Positions 21,589 to 32,205 are shown, numbered from the stretch's first letter. The stretch is 64,000 nt of DNA from Isochrysis galbana (GCA_018136815.1 CM030936.1:2755079-2819078), one strand, 5' to 3'. Made by a program: numbers and translations. Notes: generated from the sequence alone by a model not told the origin.

Positions 21589-22220
21589 AAGTTCTCGTAT
21601 AGGAGATCAGCAAAAGAACCCTGGGGACCGGCGGTCTTCCGGCAAAAATTTCGAAAATAAATGAAAAATACAAATACAAAAAACAAATACCCGATTTCAG
21701 GCCTCTGGCCTTTGAAGGCCGTGCAGACATATGTTTTAGGCCCCCCTCCGCCCTCCGGTATAATTTTACCGACGGCCTTCGTGCGCGCCTCTTGGGCCGC
21801 GCGGAAATATATATTTCGGCTAGGGGTAGGGGTAAATAGAAATTTGCAGTTTTTTGGCCAAAATATGCAGTATGCAGTGCATATATGCAAAATATGCAGA
21901 AAAAACACCCCAAATATGCAGCAAAATATGCAAAATATGCGGTGGGCGACCGCCACGAGCGGCGGCGGCGCGGCGGCGCCCACATAGCTTATAGCTTATA
22001 CTTGCGTAGAACAAGAATGACCAAGAGCTCTTGCCAAGAGCAACTACATACTATATAGGCCCCCATCCTCCGTGTCTAGCTCCCTACCTAGCCCATACCC
22101 ATACCATGACCCACTAACCCACACACATAAACATAAATGCTTAATTAGTTAGCCATAAGTAAGCAGCGGTTTAACAACGACATTTTAGATTGAGAAGTAT
22201 CACTCTCATCCCCGCTCGTG
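21589..22220. repeat. AAATATGCA motif cluster 1 and flanks
   Basis: Between 21856 and 21945 the string ATATGCA occurs five times plus variants, mostly as AAAATATGCA, in one orientation. About 100 bp upstream is GGCCCCCCTCCGCCCTCCGG (21738-21758), which recurs beside cluster 2. Open frames here only translate this repeat. The remaining DNA has no recognised feature. Confidence 0.6.
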
Positions 22221-22570
22221 CTTGCGCTTATTGCGATTGAACCGCAACATGAGAGACGCAGACACTTGGTCCTGGAGGAAGGTACCTACCACGATGGCCG
22301 TGTGCGACTGTTGTGCTCGTGGCCGCAGGATCATCCATGTCGCCATGACCATGGATGACCCCGCGGCTCGACTCTGCGCAAGTGCGCCGGCGAGTGTCTG
22401 TGGAGGGTGCAGGCGCGAGTGCGCGAGTGCTGAGCACAGGAGGGCAAGGAGGAGGAGGTGTGTGTGTGTGGAGAGGAGAGATGAGGTGGGGTAGGTAGGG
22501 GCGGCACACTCGCCCATCGCGCGTGACGCGTGACACACACAAGTAACGGGAATACCAGGGAGGGCGAGCC
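22221..22570. other. Unassigned DNA between the two ATGCA clusters
   Basis: Several short open frames on both strands but no recognisable domain; GA/GT-rich around 22440-22490, then a C-run starting at 22569. Confidence 0.3.
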
Positions 22571-22760
22571 CCCCCCCCCCCCCAAATATGCAAGATATGC
22601 AAAGATACCCCCCCAAATATGCAGCAAATATGAAAAATATCGCAGAGATATGCAAAATCGCCGAAAATGGGCCAAAATATGCAAAACATATCCTGCATAT
22701 TTCTATCTGGGCCTAATTTCGGCCCCCCTCCGCCCTCCGGGATAATGTTATGGACGGTCT
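22571..22760. repeat. AAATATGCA motif cluster 2
   Basis: Five further ATATGCA strings plus variants at 22585-22700, again in the same orientation, followed at 22720-22745 by the CCCCCCTCCGCCCTCCGGGA block that precedes cluster 1. The two clusters share both modules, but in opposite order. Confidence 0.6.
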
Positions 22761-23389
22761 GCACCTGCACGTGCGCCTCTCGCCTCTCGGAGCGCATTAC
22801 GAATTACGAAGTACGAAGCCATGGTCATCCCCAGCAAACGCGGTTGCGCAAACGCGTAGTCTTAAAGACTACCATGTAGTCTTGGGAGGGGGGGGGGAAG
22901 ACAATGGAAAATGTCAGCCTCGTTGCCGCCTGCCGCCTCTCGCAGCGCGCCCGGTCGCGGCTTCGAGTTGGGCGCTCCGGGCCCCTCGGGCCGTGCGTGA
23001 GCGCGTTTGAATGCCGCCGGGGGTGGATTGCGACGAGGCACCGGCGCGCGGCTGGCGCGATTGGCGTCGCTGGCCCGGCGGATTTTGCTCATTCAGTGTC
23101 CTGGCTGGCCCGGACACCGGGCTGATGGCGAAGAAAGCCTTCGCAGCGCGCTCGGGCGCACGCCTAACTCGGGCGCTCCAGTACCCCTCCGTTGGCGCGC
23201 TAGCGAGGGACGCGAGGCGGCGATTTGCGATGAGGCGGCGGCGGGCATGGGGGCAGTAGGAGGCGCACCTGGCAGCCTACGCGCATAGCTGTGGCTGGCC
23301 GAGGCACGCTGCGCCGGGGGCACGCGTCGATTAGCGGCCCGACGCTCGCCCGCGCTCGCGTCGGACGTCGGCCCTCCGCGATGGTGATT
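22761..23389. other. Intergenic, G/C-rich
   Basis: No gene recognised. Open frames are Arg/Ala-rich translations of GC-rich DNA in both directions. Confidence 0.35.
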
Positions 23390-23875
23390 TCTGGCCTCCC
23401 TTCCAGACGGGATCGCCGACAGATCGCCTTCTGATCGTCGTCCGTCGTCGTCTGACCGGAGTGTTTGGGTTTGATTTCAGTCGAGTTATGTGAGAAAGTC
23501 GTGGGGCGAGAGTCGGGGTGTTTTCCTGGGTGTCCCTGTCCGTCGTCCTGTCGTCAGTCGTCATCCGTCGCTCTCGCTCTCGTCGCTCTCGCTCTCGTAA
23601 CACTCATACCCTACAATCCCTCCTCGCCTCGCCAGCCCCTGCCATCACAACCCTCCTCTCACTCGCCCTCGCCTCTCGCCGCTCGCTCGATGTCGTTCTC
23701 GCCGCCGTCCTCGCCCTCGCTCAAGCCCCCCTGCCCGCCCTCCTCCGCTGACGGGCTTCAGCCCGTCAGCACCTCCGAAGTGGTCTCCTTCGCCGCGCCT
23801 GCCGCCGGCCTTGCTCCTGCCTCATTGCCCTCAGGCCCCATGGGCCCTTCCAATTCGTCACCCCTTTCCCCTGCT
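23390..23875 (+). mobile_element. Gag-like retroelement 5' leader and N-terminus (fragment)
   Basis: This ~480-bp segment is the inverted counterpart of about 35060-35525. It includes a leader rich in CTCTCGCTCTCGT and the start of a Ser/Pro-rich protein (ATG at 23690, MSFSPPSSPSLKPPCPPSSA ... STSEVV ... LPSGPMGPSNSS). Similarity to the long gag-like copy stops at NSS (about 23865), where the frame runs into unrelated DNA. It is therefore a truncated copy. Confidence 0.65.
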
Positions 23876-24783
23876 GTTTTTCGCGCCAATGTACGACTAC
23901 TACTACAAGAGAATTCAACTGTCAATTATATTTACATGGTCGCCTCAAGTGTACGACTACTACTAGCCATTAGGCCATCAAGTCTAGAGGCTAGAGGACC
24001 TAATATCATGATATCAGGATCTAATATCAGCCTAATGGACTAATGGAGCATCTAGCATCTATGCCTATGCCCCCTTGGGAGTTTATTTGTATTTGTTGTG
24101 GGCTTTGGAGAATTGTCAAAAAATGTCACCCCCCCCCCCTAGAGACGAAGTAGTTCATAAGCCCTGTTTGACCGCCCTATCAATTCTGAGCGAGGTAATT
24201 GTAATTAAGAGCGTCGCCGCAGCTGTGGCACTACGTACGTAGTACGTACTACCACCTACCACGTGGCACGGTGGTACCGAATGAAAGCAAGCCGCCTCTT
24301 TATCGTAGACCACTAGGGGCGGAAGCACGCCGCTATGAGGGCGTGGCTTCGGTGTAGTAATTAACACCTTGGCTACGTGCACGTGCGAAAATATTAAGGA
24401 AAGCCTTCCCTCCGTTCGTCAGCCTTCTTTCAAGTACACGTAGTACGTGTGCATCCGTATTATTCTTTCATGCGCCCCGATCTATGGCTCCTCAGCCCCC
24501 AAGCAAATACCACCGCCAGTACATACTCCGCGCCACACCATTGCGGCGCCACATGAAGTCGGTGCCTGGCCGGTGGGTTGGTGCGTGTTGTGGGTCTCCG
24601 CAACCAAATGCAAAAAGCCTTGAGGGACTTGCCTTTCTAGGCAAGCACTAGAGACTAGAGAGATGGTCCGCAAAGGAAGACGTGCACCACGTGCACGCGG
24701 ACGCAAGCGACCAGAAACGACCCCGAGCAAAGGCACAACCCCCGTACCCTATAGCAAAGCGTCAACTTATACTGCAAAGGCGC
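23876..24783. other. Intergenic; ends at the light-harvesting gene
   Basis: No gene. Contains TGTTTGACCGCCCTA (24165-24179), an ACGTACGTAGTACGTA palindromic stretch near 24230-24250, and an ATATTAAGGAAAG string near 24389 resembling the retroposon 5' end. Confidence 0.4.
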
Positions 24784-25635
24784 TTAGAAGATCTCCGGGG
24801 GCGCAGCACCGCCAAGGCCACCGGTCGGGTAGAGCGCGTCGACGCCAAGGAGCTCGTGCACGAAGCAGCCGAGGATGCCCATCATCGCGGCGCGGCCGTT
24901 CTGGCGCTCAACGTTGAGCTTGAACGCCTTGGTCTCCGGGTCGTCGTAGCGAACCCACGGGATGCCCGCAATGTCACCCGGCTCCTTGTCGTCAGTCTGC
25001 GGCTCGGCAAAGGGCGAGGCGCCTGTCTCCTGCATGCAGGTGAAGAACATGATCTGCAGCCAGCCGAAGGTGGGCACGGCCTCGAGCGAGGCGAAGCAGC
25101 CCGCGGGCACGTCGGAGAACTTGACGCCGAGCGACGGCGACAGGTAGCCCGGGAAGCGGATGCCCGCGTGGATGGCAATCACGTGGAGGAAGCCGAGCAT
25201 AGCGGCGCGGCCGTGCTTGATCTCCATGATCTGAGACGAGGCAACGGCGGCGGGGCGCGCATGTGAGTAGCCAGGCGCGAATGGGCACACGGGCTTCAGC
25301 AGTGCTGTGATGCATCCGCCTCTGAACCGGCAGCAAAGCTCAAGTGGGGCATGAGGACGTCCGCTGGGGGGGGGAGGGGGGGGAAGGCGCAGCCCGCTCT
25401 GCGTGAGCCGCAGGCAGCAGCGAGGGCCATGTTGGCGCGGGCGCACCTCGTAGCGGCGCATGTCGCGGGTCTCAATGAGACCGAGCGGGTCGTAGACGCC
25501 AAGCGGCGGGAGGACACCGAGGTCGCCCTCAGAGAACATGGTGACCGCCGAGGAGCGGGTCGGGGCCGCCTTCATGGCCGGGGCCGAGAAGGCCTGGACG
25601 GACTCGAGGAGAGCGAGGGCAACGACAGCGATCAT
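24784..25635 (-). CDS. Fucoxanthin chlorophyll a/c-binding light-harvesting protein, copy 1
   Basis: Exons 25635-25447 and 25230-24784 encode about 211 residues; the 216-nt intron (25446-25231) runs GTGCGC...CAG. The N-terminus is a plastid-targeting presequence (IAVVALALLESVQAFSAPAM, with the AF-SAP cleavage context typical of secondary red plastids). The mature protein has the chlorophyll-binding helices: EIKHGRAAMLGFLHVIAIHA (helix 1) and NVERQNGRAAMMGILGCFVH (helix 3), plus the middle segment GWLQIMFFTCMQETG. It binds chlorophylls and fucoxanthin in the thylakoid membrane. The intron length is a multiple of three and contains no stop, so an unspliced frame stays open across it for 283 codons. 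The stop is TAA. Confidence 0.95.
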   Translation of the reverse strand: MIAVVALALLESVQAFSAPAMKAAPTRSSAVTMFSEGDLGVLPPLGVYDPLGLIETRDMRRYEVRPRQHGPRCCLRLTQSGLRLPPPPPPSGRPHAPLELCCRFRGGCITALLKPVCPFAPGYSHARPAAVASSQIMEIKHGRAAMLGFLHVIAIHAGIRFPGYLSPSLGVKFSDVPAGCFASLEAVPTFGWLQIMFFTCMQETGASPFAEPQTDDKEPGDIAGIPWVRYDDPETKAFKLNVERQNGRAAMMGILGCFVHELLGVDALYPTGGLGGAAPPEIF

Positions 25636-26480
25636 GGTTTCTGCTGGGGGAGAGGTGCATCAAGCTGGTCAGGCGGGAGCGCTGCATTGCAAGCTGCGTC
25701 GGGCGCCGGTGCTGAGAGCCAGACTGCGGGGATTGGCTCAGCGGCGAGCGGGAGGCGCACCGGGTGTGGCGAGAGCTGGCAAGCGGGGAGGGAGGCAGTG
25801 GGGTGGCCGGGGGGGGGGCGAGGGGGGGGGCGAGGGGGGTGGCAGCCCCAATTGCGTAATTGCGCAATTATGAAATTATTCGCTCCTCGAGCTGCAGGGC
25901 TGATGACATCAGGAGGGCGCGCGCAGGGGAGGGAGGGCAAGCGCGAGCCCGCGGCCCGTCATGGGCGCACCCAAAATTAGCCCGTCTACCGATGCTACAA
26001 GTCCGCGATTTTTCAATCAAATTCGGGGGGGGGGTCGGTTTGAGGTCGATTTTAGGGTGTCGTTTTTTGTTCGGGGTTCGGGGGGAGGGGTCGGCGTTTT
26101 GGGGGGGTGGCTAGGTGGTTCCGGGGGGGGTTGGTTTTATCTGGTATGGGTATGGGCGAAGCTTTTAGGTTCGCAGATCGAGGAGCGCTTTGGCAAGCGG
26201 GGAAGCGGGGAGAGAGAGAGAGGAGAGCGAGAGCCGAGAGCGAGAGCGAGAGAGAGAGAGAGGAAAAAGAGAGCAGAGAGAAGAGCTAGAGAGAGGGGAA
26301 TGGGGGGATTCAACACATGTTTGTCGGAGCGAAGCCCGGTTCCTCTTTGGGAACCGGTCGCAGTCGCGAGGGCGCACCGGCGGCTAGCGCGGCGCACGGT
26401 TCATCCGGGGAGCCCAGAGCCCAGAACGGGCAGCGGACACCGGAGCAGGAGCAGGCCCGTCCGTCGTGACGTCTGAATTG
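25636..26480. promoter_or_regulatory. Upstream region of light-harvesting gene copy 1
   Basis: The first ~45 bp resemble the same region of copy 2, then the two diverge, so the promoters are not the same. Features are G-rich runs (25800-25840), a TAATTGCGCAATTA perfect palindrome at 25857-25870, and a GA tract (26213-26290). No gene. Confidence 0.4.
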
Positions 26481-27533
26481 CTGACGAGGTTACCCCGTGA
26501 CACTTGCGTCGCATGGGAGCGCGCCGCCACGTCCACCTCCACCGCACCTGCCGCATCCACCCGCAGCGCACCTCCCGCCTGTCGAACACGCGATGACTAC
26601 AGGCTCATAGGCAGAGGGCCGTTCGATCGAGCTGGCAGCTGACGCGGTCGTGGAAGGTTCGTTGATTGTTGCAGGCGGGAAGATGTCTGACAGATCATAG
26701 TAAGAGTCGGGTCTGAGAGTGTCTGCCATCGAGCGCTACGAGCGATGAGGTAGACTTACGGTCGGAGGATTGCGACGCGTGGCGTCGGCGAGTAGGGACG
26801 AGGCTAGCTAGCGAGCTAGTGGAAGACAGAGAGAATGAGAATGAGAGCTTCTTAGGTCCGAGGTAGACACGGGAGACTACAACACATGGACTCAAAAAGT
26901 CTGAGGGCACAGAACCACACAAACTACAAACTAAACCAAACGGAGCGAAAACTAACCACACCTGGACGGACGGCCAGGCATCGGCACCAGGGCAATTCAG
27001 CAACGCGCAGACATGCGACAGAGGGGTCGGCACAACGAGGGCAGACCTCGCTGGGGAGCTACGACCGATGGACGAGAGAAGACAGAAGACAGTCATGGAA
27101 CATTTGATGACATCGAAAGAAAGTAAGAGAAGAGGCGGTATACCAATCGACGAGACCTTGAGGCTTAAAATAGCCCACAGGTTAGAAGTAAAAGCCTGTC
27201 ATCGTATGAAATACGACACTCCCCGACTAAATTCGAGTCGTCCCGACGAGCGGCATGGAAGGAGAACAAAGCAACCGAAACAGAAGAAGTCCAGAATTAG
27301 AGCGACGAGACGAGAGAAACCAAAGATATCCGAGAAACCAAACGTTGAAAGCGATGCTTAAAATAGAAGATGAGAGCACCCGTGGGAGGGAATGATTCCG
27401 AAGACACGCGAGATGCAGTGAGCTGCAATCTCCGACGACTCTATTATTAGAGTGAGGGAGAGAAGTCACATAGGAGGGAGGGGAGGAAAGACAGCGGACG
27501 GAGCGTCGAGCGACAGCAGCGAGCGACAGAGCC
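26481..27533. other. Unassigned, possibly retroelement leader
   Basis: Polypurine-rich DNA with short frames on both strands and no domain. It precedes the small exon-like frame at 27534. Confidence 0.3.
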
Positions 27534-27881
27534 ATGATGAGCGAGAAGGAGGTCGACATTCGCCGCACCGAGCTCCGGAAGTACTTCTCGGAGGCGCGCA
27601 ATGGCTACACGACGAAGGGAGGCGAGAGGCGGTCGATGTCGCCGTGGGTGCACGTCCCAAGCGAGGTCGACGCTCGTCGAGCAGAACAAGAGCGGCGGGT
27701 TCAACGGGCAATCAAGATGGCCAAGATGATGAAGATCCCGACCGGCGACCCCAACATGGAGCTGACCGAGATGGAGACGATGGCGGCGAAGCTCGAGGCG
27801 CTCAGCAACCACAACGACTTCATGGCGCGCATGGTGGTGGAGGTGACCAAGGAGCGCGACGTCTTTCGCCGACTCCGGTGA
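27534..27881 (+). CDS. Small charged protein or first exon, unrecognised
   Basis: A 115-residue frame starting MMSEKEVDIRRTELRKYF, amphipathic and helix-prone (EVDARRAEQERRVQRAIKMA; ETMAAKLEALSNHN), with balanced composition unlike the flanks. It ends CTC CGG TGA, and the string CTCCG|GTGAGT is a good splice donor, so this may be exon 1 of a host gene later interrupted by the adjacent retroelement debris. A gag-like origin is the alternative. No family recognised. Confidence 0.4.
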   Translation: MMSEKEVDIRRTELRKYFSEARNGYTTKGGERRSMSPWVHVPSEVDARRAEQERRVQRAIKMAKMMKIPTGDPNMELTEMETMAAKLEALSNHNDFMARMVVEVTKERDVFRRLR

Positions 27882-27914
27882 GTCGCCATGGCGAGGGTTG
27901 GGGGCGAGAGCCTC

Positions 27915-28140
27915 CGTGAAATCCGAGGTCCGAGGAGTGATCGTCTCCGAAGTCGTCTCCTCAGCCGCGCCTGCCGCCGGCTTGCCACCCTCCTCATTGC
28001 CCTCAGGCCATCTGGGCCATTCCAATTCGTCAGCATGGCGCCAAAATACTCAGCTTCAGCACTCGAGAGAGAGACGGATCGTTGCATCTTTGAAAACCAT
28101 TGTATAGGGCAACCATAGAAGAGCGCGCTCGTTGCTCGAA
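27915..28140. mobile_element. Composite retroelement debris: gag-like tail (+) beside copia RNase H (-)
   Basis: On the plus strand, 27930-28030 encodes EVVSSAAPAAGLPPSSLPSG and HSNSS, matching the gag-like N-termini at 23.8 and 35.1 kb. Immediately after, on the minus strand (about 28130-28030), PIQWFSKMQRSVSLSSAEAE followed by YFGAML is the RNase H signature of Ty1/copia elements (the SSAEAEY motif). The two pieces meet head to head, so they come from separate insertions or a rearrangement. Confidence 0.75.
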
Positions 28141-28245
28141 ATTTTGGGCAGGAAGGGCGGATCCAGTGACATCGTGACATCCAACCCATTGATTGGGGCC
28201 CAAGGAGAGGCCATGGGCCATCCTCCTTGTCCCCTCCACACCACA

Positions 28246-29006
28246 GAACTAAGTTTATACTTGGTTGACCCATGGGGGGGCACGAGCCCCCCCCTCTCTC
28301 CACTCCTCCCCTGCCATGGGGGAGGAACCACCCATCCTCCTGGCACGCCTGATGGCTTGCCAGGAGGCCACTGCCCTACTAACCCGATCCCTTCCCCACA
28401 GGCTCGCCCCATTCGCCCATCCTGGCCCCTCGTGACCAGCCCATTGCTCCAACCCCCCCTCCCCCCCTGGTCGACAGGCAGACAGGTGCAGCGTGGGGGC
28501 CCTAGAGGCTCAGGAGCGCCAGCGAGGGAGAGGCAGGGGAGGCCAGGGCCCAGCCCCAGCCTCCTCTGCCCCCTGAGCTGGCCTCCAGGAGCCTCCAGGG
28601 GCCGCCAGGGGCAGCTGCAGGCCTGCCGCAGGCGCGCCATCGCGCGTGCCGCAGGAGAGGGGAGAGAGAGCGCGGAGAAGGGGGTGGGCGGAGCGAGAGC
28701 TCCGCCCACCGAAAAATCGGTAAGTCCCGCTCCTGTTTATAGGATAAGTCGGGACAGAGTCGGCCGCCCACTCGGAGACGCAGGAGGAAGGGGGGGAAAA
28801 GATCACCAGGGGGAGGCGCGGGCCACCGGACCATATCTAAGCCCTTCACCCCAATCCCCCTAGTAGTGTACGGGGGGAGCCGCCTGATGGCGGGGGGAGA
28901 AGGGCCGGGGGAATGGGGGTGTAGAAAGTATGCTACGTACTACGTGCAGTAGGTATGTAGTGGCTCCATTCGCCGCGAGTGCGGTAAGAATATTAAAAGG
29001 TTTTTT
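28246..29006 (-). mobile_element. Stem-loop-tailed retroposon, complete copy with 17-bp target duplication
   Basis: Flanked by exact direct repeats GTCCCCTCCACACCACA at 28229-28245 and 29007-29023. On the minus strand it starts AAAAAACCTTTTAATATTCT at 29006, passes GGGCTTAGATATGGTCC and a GC-rich middle, and ends with AACCAAGTATAAACTTAGTT (hairpin, 28247-28266). It is about 760 bp long with no protein coding. The segment 28540-28680 matches 56150-56250 and 15540-15640. This copy defines both ends of the family. Confidence 0.85.
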
Positions 29007-29023
29007 GTCCCCTCCACACCACA

Positions 29024-29388
29024 AGCCATCGGCTCACCATGGAGGGTGAGCGAGGCGAGGGGGGAGATGAGGTCCGAGCGCTCCGCATGGAAGCGAGAGC
29101 GCGCCGGATGACTGCGGGCAGGTGGGCAAGGTCCATAGGGACCCACCCAGTCCCGTGCAGCGGCTCCATACATATCGCGGTGGTGCCCACGAGGCAACCA
29201 CCGCGGCTTGGGCGAGGCAGAGCGCCATCGCCGATCGTATCACCGACTGTATATCGCAGGATAAAATTCCCTCTACATCCGCACGCACGCACATTCACAG
29301 TAACGCACGTGACACTAATAGTAACACAGTAGAACATGTGCGACAATAACGTATAACGTGCAGAAAAAGGAAAACGGCGGGGATTGAC
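29024..29388. other. Intergenic
   Basis: No gene recognised; short frames only. Confidence 0.35.
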
Positions 29389-29473
29389 CTCTCAACAAGT
29401 TGACTCAACATGTTGAGTCAACCTCTCAACAAGTTGACTCAACATGTTGAGCCTCTCAACAAGTTGACTCAAC
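29389..29473. repeat. Palindromic 34-bp tandem repeat
   Basis: Three tandem units based on CTCTCAACAAGTTGACTCAA followed by CATGTTGAGTCAAC; the third is partial. The unit contains a perfect 24-bp palindrome at 29399-29422 (half-site GTTGACTCAACA and its exact complement). Confidence 0.85.
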
Positions 29474-30392
29474 TGACTCCCAAGGGGAATCTAAAGGTAG
29501 AGAAGATGGATGCATCAAGCATCAAGAAGATGGATGCATCCATGATAGAACGCCGCTGAACGCCGCTGAAGGCTGAATGAACGACGACCGAGCGACCGAC
29601 CAACGCCCATACCACCATAGATAGACTTAGCTAGAACATCAAACCATAGTTTCATATAGTTTCTGACGCGACCAACTGACGAGAAATGGGGGGACACGTT
29701 GATTCTTTACTCGCAGCTCGCCTGATTGCTCCTTGCCTGCTTGCGTCCCTTTGTGGACGACCTGGCCTTGTTCTCGCGCCCCTTTTGTAGCCTGCCTCGC
29801 CTCGTTCTCGCACGCTTGCGCTTGCGTTTGGGGCCTTGCTCTAGCTCCGGTCCCTCCTTGCCCTCGTTCCCCCGCGCTCGTCCTCGTTCTCGTCGTAGGT
29901 GTTCGCCGCTGTGGCTTTTTTCCCAGCGGTTGTTAACCTACTTCCTCGCCCCTTGCCCCTTGTTCTCATCAGCGTACGAGAGGGGTTGTAGATTCCCTCC
30001 TTACTTTTACTAACCCTCTAACCCTTCTTGGTAACCGTTGATTGTATCGGCTTCCCTATCGCATCGTCGCTCTCCTTTCGGCTTTCTCTTCCTTGTTTTT
30101 CCATTCCCTGTGCTTCCCCGTTCAAGTAGTGGGGAAAGATACGTGAATGTGAGGGAGAGTTGGGTCAATGTTGTGCGAGCGTGACGCGTGACGTGTGTTG
30201 TGTGGTTGGAGGTCCGTCGGTCCGTCGGTCATTCGTTGTCGTCCCTCGTTCTCGTCTCTCGTTCTCGTTCTCGCTTTCGCCCCCGTCCTCGCTCTCGTCC
30301 TTCGTTCATAACACTCACTTTACCCTATACCCTACAAACCTTCTACACTCGCTCGCTCGCCCTCGTAGTTCTCGCTCTCGTCCGTCCTCGCT
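29474..30392. other. Leader-like region ahead of a gag-like start
   Basis: Rich in CTCGTTCTCG and CTCGCTCTCG strings from 29770 on, like the leaders at 23.5 and 35.4 kb. No host gene. Confidence 0.4.
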
Positions 30393-30617
30393 ATGTCTAT
30401 GTCTGCCTCGACGCCTCGCTCTGCCTCTTCCAAGCCCGTCCACCTGCCTCCTCTGGAGGCGGGTGAGCCCGCTACTCCTTTGTCCTCGACATCCGCCGTG
30501 CCTCTCGCCGCTCCCCTTCCATCTCCTCCGTTCCCATCTGAGGTAGTGGTAACCTCGGATCCGTCAGTGTCAAAGTGCGTTGACTGCCTCGGAGCCCGTT
30601 CTCGATGTCGGGGCTGA
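30393..30617 (+). mobile_element. Gag-like N-terminal fragment
   Basis: A 74-residue Ser/Pro frame (MSMSASTPRSASSKPVHLPP ... SEVVVTSDPS) after a CTCGCTCTCGTCC-rich leader, in the same style and position as the gag-like starts at 23690 and 35232. It is truncated by a stop. Sequence identity to those copies is weaker, so it is probably a diverged member. Confidence 0.45.
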
Positions 30618-30904
30618 TGCATGAGGCTCGCGATGTTGCGCACACGTATGCAAGAAAATACACTGTGAGCCACAACGGGCTTCAACTAAAAAATAAGCAC
30701 ATGTCGGCCAAGCTCTCTACATAAGGAGGCTTTCATGCAGTTTGAGTTTGAGCACCTTCTAGAAACCAAAGGGTAAGATTTTATAGTGCCTCATAGACAT
30801 AGAAATGGGGCCGATCCAAGAAGCTCATGCCTCTAGAGAGCAAAGCAACGGTGGAAGGGAAGTAGGGAACCGCACGCCCCACAGCGGCGCGGGTGACGGA
30901 GCGG
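30618..30904. other. Intergenic, 5' flank of SMP gene
   Basis: Presumed promoter of the SMP-domain gene; no element recognised. Confidence 0.3.
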
Positions 30905-32205
30905 ATGGCCTCGCCGTACGCGTCGCCGGGAAGCCAGGGCCCGTCGGCCGGCGCGATAGAGACGCCGCCCATGCCCGGCCATATGCCCACTGTATCAGGC
31001 GCCCCCATCCTCTCCGCCCTCTCAACCGCCTCCACCTCGACCGCTGCTTCCGCCGGCTCGCCGCGTTCAGAGCCGAAGGAGAGGCCGAGCCAGACGGTGG
31101 TGCCGACGGCGCAGGAGCTGGAGCTGGAGGCGCTGCGCGACCACGTCGCGGTCCTGGAAGCAAAGTTGTGCGAGGCCGAAAAGACGAGGCAAATGTGGGA
31201 GGCATGCATGACGTCGATGGTGGGCGCCATTCTACTGGGGCCAGAGATGAACGACATGTGCGCGTCCACTGTGCTAGCGCACGGCGGTCGAACAGGCAGC
31301 CCCGGAAGCGACGCCGACGGCTCACGAGGCCCGGGGCCGCTCATCTTGCACGGTGCACTCCACAATCCGTATGCACTCTTCCCGTGACCTACTCCACCCA
31401 GTCCCACGCGCTTGTTCTTGTTGACAGGTACAAGCACGAGTGCTCATCGCTCCTCACGCAGGCGCTGACGAATCTTGAGCAGATTGATCGCGTGCGCTAC
31501 GTCGACTGCTCCTTCCCATCGGTACCGTCCGAGGCGCCTCGACTGTCTCTGGACAAGTGGAACTCGCTCTCCGCGTCCGAGTGGCAGCTGCGCTGGTCGC
31601 CCAGCTGGAGCATCCAAGTGCGCTGGCTAGCCGATGCGTGGCCCAAGCGGATAGTTTCTCACGTGCGCAATGCTCAGTGTGCCGCTCGCTTGCCGGTGCA
31701 GATTGCCGTCGAGGGCTCGCACTACGTCGCGTTCAGAATGATCCTCCGGATTCATTCGGTCCAGTTGGCCGGGACGTTGAGGGTCAACTCCACCAAGGAC
31801 CTGCGTACGATCCGCCTCTCCTTTGTTGAGCAGCCGCAGATGCGGATGTGCGTTGATTGCACGATCGCGTGGGGCTCACTACCGCTGCCGCTGCAGGACT
31901 ACATCGGCGACACAGTAGTCGGGGAATTTCGGGCATGGTTCAATAAGCAGATGGTGCGCCCGATCGCTCCGCAAAACGGCTGCGAGAGGCAAAGGGGTGG
32001 GGTAGCCACCTTCCAGCGCCGTTTGGACCCGCGTAGGCACCGACCCTAGGCGCGGCCGCTTGCTGCTTTGTAGGTGCAACCAAACGAGCTAGTGCTGACG
32101 CCTTCCGCCTTCCAACCCAAGTCGACGCTGACGGATGCCGACGTGGAAAAGGCCATGCGCGCCGCAACGCTCGCTAGAGAGCTGTCGGAGCTGAATGTGT
32201 CATGA
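30905..32205 (+). CDS. SMP-like lipid-transfer domain protein, three exons
   Basis: Proposed exons 30905-31383, 31428-31953 and 32074-32205 join in phase (378 residues). Introns are 44 nt (GTGACC...ACAG) and 120 nt (GTGCGC...TAG). The N-terminus is Ser/Thr/Pro-rich, then a coiled coil (TAQELELEALRDHVAVLEAK). Residues from about 230 resemble the synaptotagmin-like mitochondrial lipid-binding (SMP) domain: VRWLADAWPKRI, LAGTLRVNSTKDLRTIRLSF, the strand CVDCTIAWGSLPLPL, and the closing amphipathic helix running across the exon 2-3 splice (VVGEFRAWFNKQM|VQPNEL). SMP domains shuttle phospholipids at membrane contact sites. No C2 domain or membrane helix is seen, so it is a minimal version. The exact first intron is tentative. 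Confidence 0.6.

Noticed and set aside
29389..29473. CRISPR array
   Set aside because: Units are contiguous with no unique spacers, and the setting is eukaryotic nuclear DNA.
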